The position numbers and the translations under genes are program-made. DNA of 35,508 nucleotides, taken from Candidatus Falkowbacteria bacterium CG10_big_fil_rev_8_21_14_0_10_37_14. Its GTDB lineage: Bacteria; Patescibacteriota; Patescibacteriia; Patescibacteriales; Patescibacteriaceae. Location: contig PFAM01000013.1 of the NCBI GenBank assembly GCA_002778705.1, forward strand, positions 135,853 through 171,360, given 5' to 3'. Of this stretch, positions 32,870 through 35,508 are shown one piece after another; position 1 is the first letter of the stretch, and every line of letters starts with the position of its first letter. A model generated the notes under the pieces. The model made no database searches. It worked only from the letters and a program-made list of their open reading frames with translations, and was not told the DNA's origin.

Positions 32870-34340
32870 GTTACCGAGTAATAAAAATTTTTTTTGGAAG
32901 AGATTGCTTTTTTTAGTAATATTTATTTTTGTTACTGCTGTTTTATTGGAAATTTATCAAACCTTAAAGCCTTTACCGATAGATTTATCCATGACTGGCC
33001 AGGAAATAGTGGTAAATATTAATGATTTATCATGGTTAGCTGACGAAACTTATACCTTGGATAATAAACGCTTAAATAAACAAACTATTTTTGAGACAAT
33101 TTTTTCAAGTATAGACAATGCTGAGCAGTATATCTTGGTTGATATGTTTTTGTTTAATGATGGTGTGGGATTGGACGGAACGGTATCAAGAGCTTTAGCT
33201 AAAGAGTTTAGTGAAAAATTAATAGCTAAGAAACAAGCTAATCCTGATGTGCGAATTACGGTAATCACAGATCCGATTAACACGGTTTATGGTGGTGCAC
33301 CAAACTTAATTTTTAAGACGATGGCCGATGCTGGGATTTCGGTGATTGAAACTAAACTGTCACCTTTAAGAGATTCTAATCCGCTGTATAGCGGGCCGTG
33401 GCGGTTGCTATTTTATGTTTTTGGAACTCGGGGTCTTACTTGGTTGCCAAACCCTTTTGATGCGCAAGGCCCTGCGGTTACTCTGCGGGCTTGGCTGGCT
33501 ATACCAAATTTTAAAGCTAATCATCGCAAAGTGTTTTTAGCTGATAGTCAAGGGCGATGGTTGAGTGTGATTGCTTCGGCTAATCCGCATGGTGGCAGTA
33601 GTAATCATTCTAATGTAGCCTGGTTAATTAAGGGTGGTTTTGGTAATGAAATTTATAAAGCTGAAATGGCGGTAGCTAGATTATCTGGCGTAGAACTATT
33701 ACCGGCACCAAGTAATTTAATTAAAGATAAGGAAGTTGGTCAGAATAGCTATGCTAAAGTAACGATGCTGACTGAAGGAAAAATTAAAACCAAAGCCTTG
33801 GAATTAATTAATTCGGTTGGGACTACTGACAGTATTCGCTTGGCGATGTTTTATTTATCAGATCGAGATATTGTAGAGGCGTTACTAGCGGGGGCCGAGC
33901 GTGGGGCGGATATTAAATTACTCTTAGATCCTAATAAAGATGCTTTTGGCTATCAGAAAAACGGGATTCCTAATCGACCGGTGGTAGGGGAGCTGGTTGA
34001 AAAAAGTGGTGGCAAAATTAAGGTTCGCTGGTATGATACTCAAGGTGAACAGTTTCACACTAAACAATTGTTAGTGGAAAAAGGTGGGATGTTGTCAGTA
34101 CTGTTAGGATCGGCTAATTACACTAGGCGTAATTTGGATGACTTGAATTTGGAAGCAGACGCGCTGGTTACTATGCCAACTAAATTGCCAATAGCGAGAG
34201 TAATTACTGGTCGATTTGATAAATGGTATAATAATCAAGAGGGACAATATAGTTTGGATTATAAAAGTTATCAGGATAATAGTTTTTGGAAATACTGGCT
34301 GTATCGATTTCAGGAGTTTAGTGGAATGTCCTCATTTTAA
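32856..34340 (+). CDS. Phospholipase D/cardiolipin synthase-family membrane protein
   Basis: 494 aa from the ATG at 32856; an ATG two codons earlier, at 32850, is also possible. One N-terminal TM helix, then two PLD domains. First motif: NHRKVFLAD...SANPHGGSSNHSN (HxKxxxxD). Second: FHTKQLLVEKGG...GSANYTRRNLDDLNLEAD, which keeps His, Lys and the downstream GSAN but lacks the usual Asp after HxKxxxx. The family makes phosphatidyl transfers (cardiolipin synthase) or cleaves phosphodiesters. It overlaps the LytR_C gene by 14 nt and ends just before a terminator. Confidence 0.8.
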   Translation: MLKSELPSNKNFFWKRLLFLVIFIFVTAVLLEIYQTLKPLPIDLSMTGQEIVVNINDLSWLADETYTLDNKRLNKQTIFETIFSSIDNAEQYILVDMFLFNDGVGLDGTVSRALAKEFSEKLIAKKQANPDVRITVITDPINTVYGGAPNLIFKTMADAGISVIETKLSPLRDSNPLYSGPWRLLFYVFGTRGLTWLPNPFDAQGPAVTLRAWLAIPNFKANHRKVFLADSQGRWLSVIASANPHGGSSNHSNVAWLIKGGFGNEIYKAEMAVARLSGVELLPAPSNLIKDKEVGQNSYAKVTMLTEGKIKTKALELINSVGTTDSIRLAMFYLSDRDIVEALLAGAERGADIKLLLDPNKDAFGYQKNGIPNRPVVGELVEKSGGKIKVRWYDTQGEQFHTKQLLVEKGGMLSVLLGSANYTRRNLDDLNLEADALVTMPTKLPIARVITGRFDKWYNNQEGQYSLDYKSYQDNSFWKYWLYRFQEFSGMSSF

Positions 34341-34342
34341 AA

Positions 34343-34380
34343 AAAATAAAATAGCACGCTAATGTGTGCTATTTTATTTT
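34343..34380. terminator. Terminator after the PLD gene
   Basis: A perfect 15-bp stem AAAATAAAATAGCAC/GTGCTATTTTATTTT. It is also the duplicated partner of the tRNA-Leu terminator at 34530-34567, with the same layout and similar sequence. Confidence 0.9.
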
Positions 34381-34399
34381 GTGCAGGTGGAGGGACTCG
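34381..34399 (-). pseudogene. Copy of the tRNA-Leu 3' end
   Basis: 19 bp (GTGCAGGTGGAGGGACTCG) identical to the acceptor and T-arm end of tRNA-Leu at 34568-34586; with the preceding TTTTATTTT the direct repeat is 28 bp. Period 187 bp. Confidence 0.85.
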
Positions 34400-34529
34400 G
34401 TCACAGATAATCGCTCGCCGCCGCTCGCAATTTCCGCGACCCCAGCTCGCCATTCAGCCTGTTGGCTGAATAGGGCTCCGCTTTTCTCGTCCCTACGCAG
34501 GCAAAGCAGTTTGCCTGCTCCATCCTTTC
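34400..34529. mobile_element. GC-rich palindromic insert between tRNA-Leu and its copied 3' end
   Basis: About 130 bp, clearly more GC-rich than the surrounding AT-rich DNA. Perfect hairpins ATTCAGCC/GGCTGAAT (34452-34471) and GCAGGCAAA/TTTGCCTGC (34497-34518), plus TAGGG/CCCTA between them. A minus-strand frame crosses it but reads through tRNA-Leu, so it is not called a gene. It could be a small non-autonomous element (inference). Confidence 0.5.
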
Positions 34530-34567
34530 AAAATAAAAGAACACGCTGGTGCGTATTCTTTTATTTT
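34530..34567 (-). terminator. tRNA-Leu terminator
   Basis: AAAATAAAAGAACACGC pairs with GCGTATTCTTTTATTTT (one mismatch) around a 4-nt loop, immediately 3' of tRNA-Leu on the minus strand. Confidence 0.85.
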
Positions 34568-34568
34568 G

Positions 34569-34650
34569 TGCAGGTGGAGGGACTCGAACCCTCATGTCTT
34601 GCGACACCAGCTCCTAAGGCTGGCGTGTATACCAATTTCACCACACCTGC
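34569..34650 (-). tRNA. tRNA-Leu (anticodon UAG)
   Basis: 82-nt class II tRNA. Acceptor GCAGGTG/CACCTGC (perfect), anticodon stem CCAGC/GCTGG with loop CTTAGGA (TAG), a variable arm TGTCGCAAGACA, T-arm GAGGGTTCGAGTCCCTC. CCA not encoded. Promoter on the minus strand: TTGACA (34694-34699), 17 bp, TATAAA (34671-34676). Confidence 0.97.
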
Positions 34651-34769
34651 TTATATAATTCATTACTATTTTTATATTATAAAAAACTGTTCTTGTCAAA
34701 GAAAATGGTCATTGATTTTACTTTGTTAATGTTTTGTACTGATGTGTATAAGTTATCTGTTTTATCAAT

Positions 34770-35135
34770 ATGGAACAAAAAAATAGTAATGTGGTTACTT
34801 TCGATGATTTAGCTCGGTTTACCGAGGAGATTTTGTTACCCGGGATTGAGCAAATTATGGATGATAAATTAGAAAAAAATTTAGCACCTATTCGAAAAGA
34901 GATATCCGATATGCGTACAGAATTTCGTGCTGAATTTGATGGCATGTATCAGGAGCTAGCTGACATTCATAGTGAGATACATAGTATCAGATTAGATTTA
35001 GATAATCTAGAGGCGCAAGTTAGTCGATTAGAAAAGATGGTTAAGGAAGATTTGAATGCTTATGCTGATAACATTATCAAGATTAAAAAAGAGCTGAAAA
35101 ATTTGCAATTCAGATTTGATGCTACCCGTACCTAA
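34770..35135 (+). CDS. Small coiled-coil protein
   Basis: 121 aa. N-terminal FDDLARFTEEILLPGIEQIMDDKLEKNL, then a long heptad coiled coil (~40-118: IRKEISDMRTEFRAEFDGMYQELADIHSEIHSIRLDLDNLEAQVSRLEKM). No TM or signal peptide. Similar short coiled-coil proteins are common in Patescibacteria. A possible promoter is TTGTTA (34723-34728), 18 bp, TATAAG (34747-34752). Function unknown. Confidence 0.7.
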   Translation: MEQKNSNVVTFDDLARFTEEILLPGIEQIMDDKLEKNLAPIRKEISDMRTEFRAEFDGMYQELADIHSEIHSIRLDLDNLEAQVSRLEKMVKEDLNAYADNIIKIKKELKNLQFRFDATRT

Positions 35136-35145
35136 AAAGAAAAAT

Positions 35146-35174
35146 TTGTCTCATTTCTCTCACAGTGCTATAAT
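35146..35174 (+). promoter_or_regulatory. Strong promoter driving a leaderless ORF and the last prepilin
   Basis: TTGTCT (35146-35151), 17-bp spacer, TGC + TATAAT (35169-35174). The predicted start (~35181) coincides with an ATG. Confidence 0.78.
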
Positions 35175-35180
35175 GTGATT

Positions 35181-35240
35181 ATGAATACAGCAAGTAATTT
35201 AAGGCCGAAGGCTTTGTCTCTCTCTCTCTCTCTCTCGTAG
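35181..35240 (+). CDS. Leaderless 19-codon ORF with a (TC)10 tract
   Basis: ATG at the predicted transcription start; product MNTASNLRPKALSLSLSLS then TAG. The last codons are the TC repeat (35217-35236). One added repeat unit, or loss of two, would remove the stop and keep the frame open through the downstream terminator into the prepilin ATG. Too short to judge as a protein; its value is probably regulatory (inference). Confidence 0.4.
   Translation: MNTASNLRPKALSLSLSLS
35217..35236. repeat. Dinucleotide microsatellite (TC)10
   Basis: Ten perfect TC units, the only long simple dinucleotide run in the window. Such tracts slip during replication. Confidence 0.95.
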
Positions 35241-35276
35241 CGAGTGTCCAGTTTTTAGCCACTTGATTTTCAAAAT

Positions 35277-35310
35277 AACCGATCCACCTAATCCAGGTAG
35301 ATTGGTTTTT
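35277..35310 (+). terminator. Terminator/attenuator before the prepilin
   Basis: A 13-position stem AACCGATCCACCT / AGGTAGATTGGTT (one G-U, one mismatch) with a 5-nt loop runs into TTTTT. It is only 22 nt before the prepilin ATG and downstream of the only visible promoter. Confidence 0.78.
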
Positions 35311-35331
35311 GTTATAAATAAAGATAAAAAT

Positions 35332-35508
35332 ATGGGTTATCACAAGGGGTTTACTTTAGTAGAGTTATTAGTGGTGATAGTTATTATCGGCATCTTGGCG
35401 ACTTTAGCGACCGTGGCGGTATCTTCGGCTCGAGGTAGAGCTCGCGATGCCAAACGGGTGAGCGACCTCAAACAAATTTCGACCGCTCTCGAAATGTATT
35501 ATGCCGAT
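35332..35508 (+). CDS. Type IV prepilin, truncated by the window end
   Basis: The first 59 residues are visible: short basic leader MGYHKG, cleavage before FTLVELLVVIVIIGILATLATVAV with Glu at +5, then SSARGRARDAKRVSDLKQISTALEMYYAD, a pilin N-terminal helix of the type common in Patescibacteria. No Shine-Dalgarno is visible before the ATG. Translation may depend on the upstream leaderless ORF or on direct initiation. Confidence 0.93.
   Translation, partial: MGYHKGFTLVELLVVIVIIGILATLATVAVSSARGRARDAKRVSDLKQISTALEMYYAD

Noticed and set aside
34401-34607. 68-codon minus-strand frame over the tRNA-Leu insert
   Set aside because: It runs through the tRNA-Leu gene and its terminator and has no ribosome-binding site; its protein-like look comes from GC-rich palindromes.
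1-35508. CRISPR array or cas genes
   Set aside because: No regularly spaced repeats and no Cas-like proteins were seen; the only tandem tracts are the tRNA half-copy and the (TC)10 run.

Overview
The window is an AT-rich, gene-dense piece of a bacterial chromosome that looks like a Candidatus Patescibacteria (CPR) genome, probably Parcubacteria-like. This is an inference. It rests on compact standard-code genes and on the gene mix: several prepilins, a PEGA/beta-propeller surface protein, a LytR_C protein, a C39-like peptidase, a C-terminally tailed DEAD-box helicase and many short membrane or coiled-coil proteins. All four tRNA genes lack an encoded CCA end. MurA points to a peptidoglycan wall; DprA and prepilins are compatible with DNA uptake through type IV pili.

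Layout. 1-1.4 kb: kbl. 1.7-5.5 kb: a metal/redox cassette made of an ArsR-type repressor with a 26-bp perfect palindrome over its own promoter, a NapH-like polyferredoxin membrane protein, a DUF2892-like fusion protein and an MFS transporter. 5.6-6.4 kb: a decayed prepilin and a conserved protein of unknown function. 6.5-9.0 kb: an operon of malic enzyme, C39-like peptidase, zinc-ribbon membrane protein and a 53-aa membrane protein. 9.1-10.8 kb (minus): DEAD-box helicase with a structured leader. 10.96-12.05 kb: a dead IS30-family element. 12.2-13.65 kb: cytochrome b5-like protein, DoxX-like protein and a conserved unknown. 14.0-16.7 kb (minus): PEGA protein and murA. 16.8-19.4 kb: MgtA-like P-type ATPase. 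19.7-23.4 kb (minus): small unknown gene, topA, dprA. 23.5-24.45 kb: an RNA-rich region with tRNA-Val, tRNA-Ile(UAU) and its broken copy, and a candidate ~165-nt structured RNA. 24.5-25.7 kb: prepilin-LamG fusion. 25.7-27.8 kb: groES-groEL behind a CIRCE operator. 28-29.3 kb: phosphomannomutase/phosphoglucomutase. 29.4-31.8 kb (minus): small unknown, trpS, tsaD. 32.0-34.65 kb: tRNA-Glu, LytR_C protein, PLD-family protein and tRNA-Leu with a GC-rich insert. 34.8-35.5 kb: coiled-coil protein and a prepilin cut by the window end.

The most notable signals are regulatory or structural. (1) A minus-strand RNA of about 165 nt has a consensus promoter (TTGACA-17-TATAAT) and a 24-bp terminal helix that doubles as a terminator, followed by a small ORF with its own ribosome-binding site. 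(2) A (TC)10 repeat lies inside a leaderless 19-codon ORF ahead of a terminator and a prepilin gene; a slip of one unit would open the frame through the terminator into the prepilin. (3) Three of four tRNA genes have degenerate copies of their own 3' end just downstream. (4) Strong promoters repeatedly show TGnTATAAT, sometimes with the start codon at the predicted transcription start. No homology search or folding program was run; family names come from motifs read in the translated sequence.
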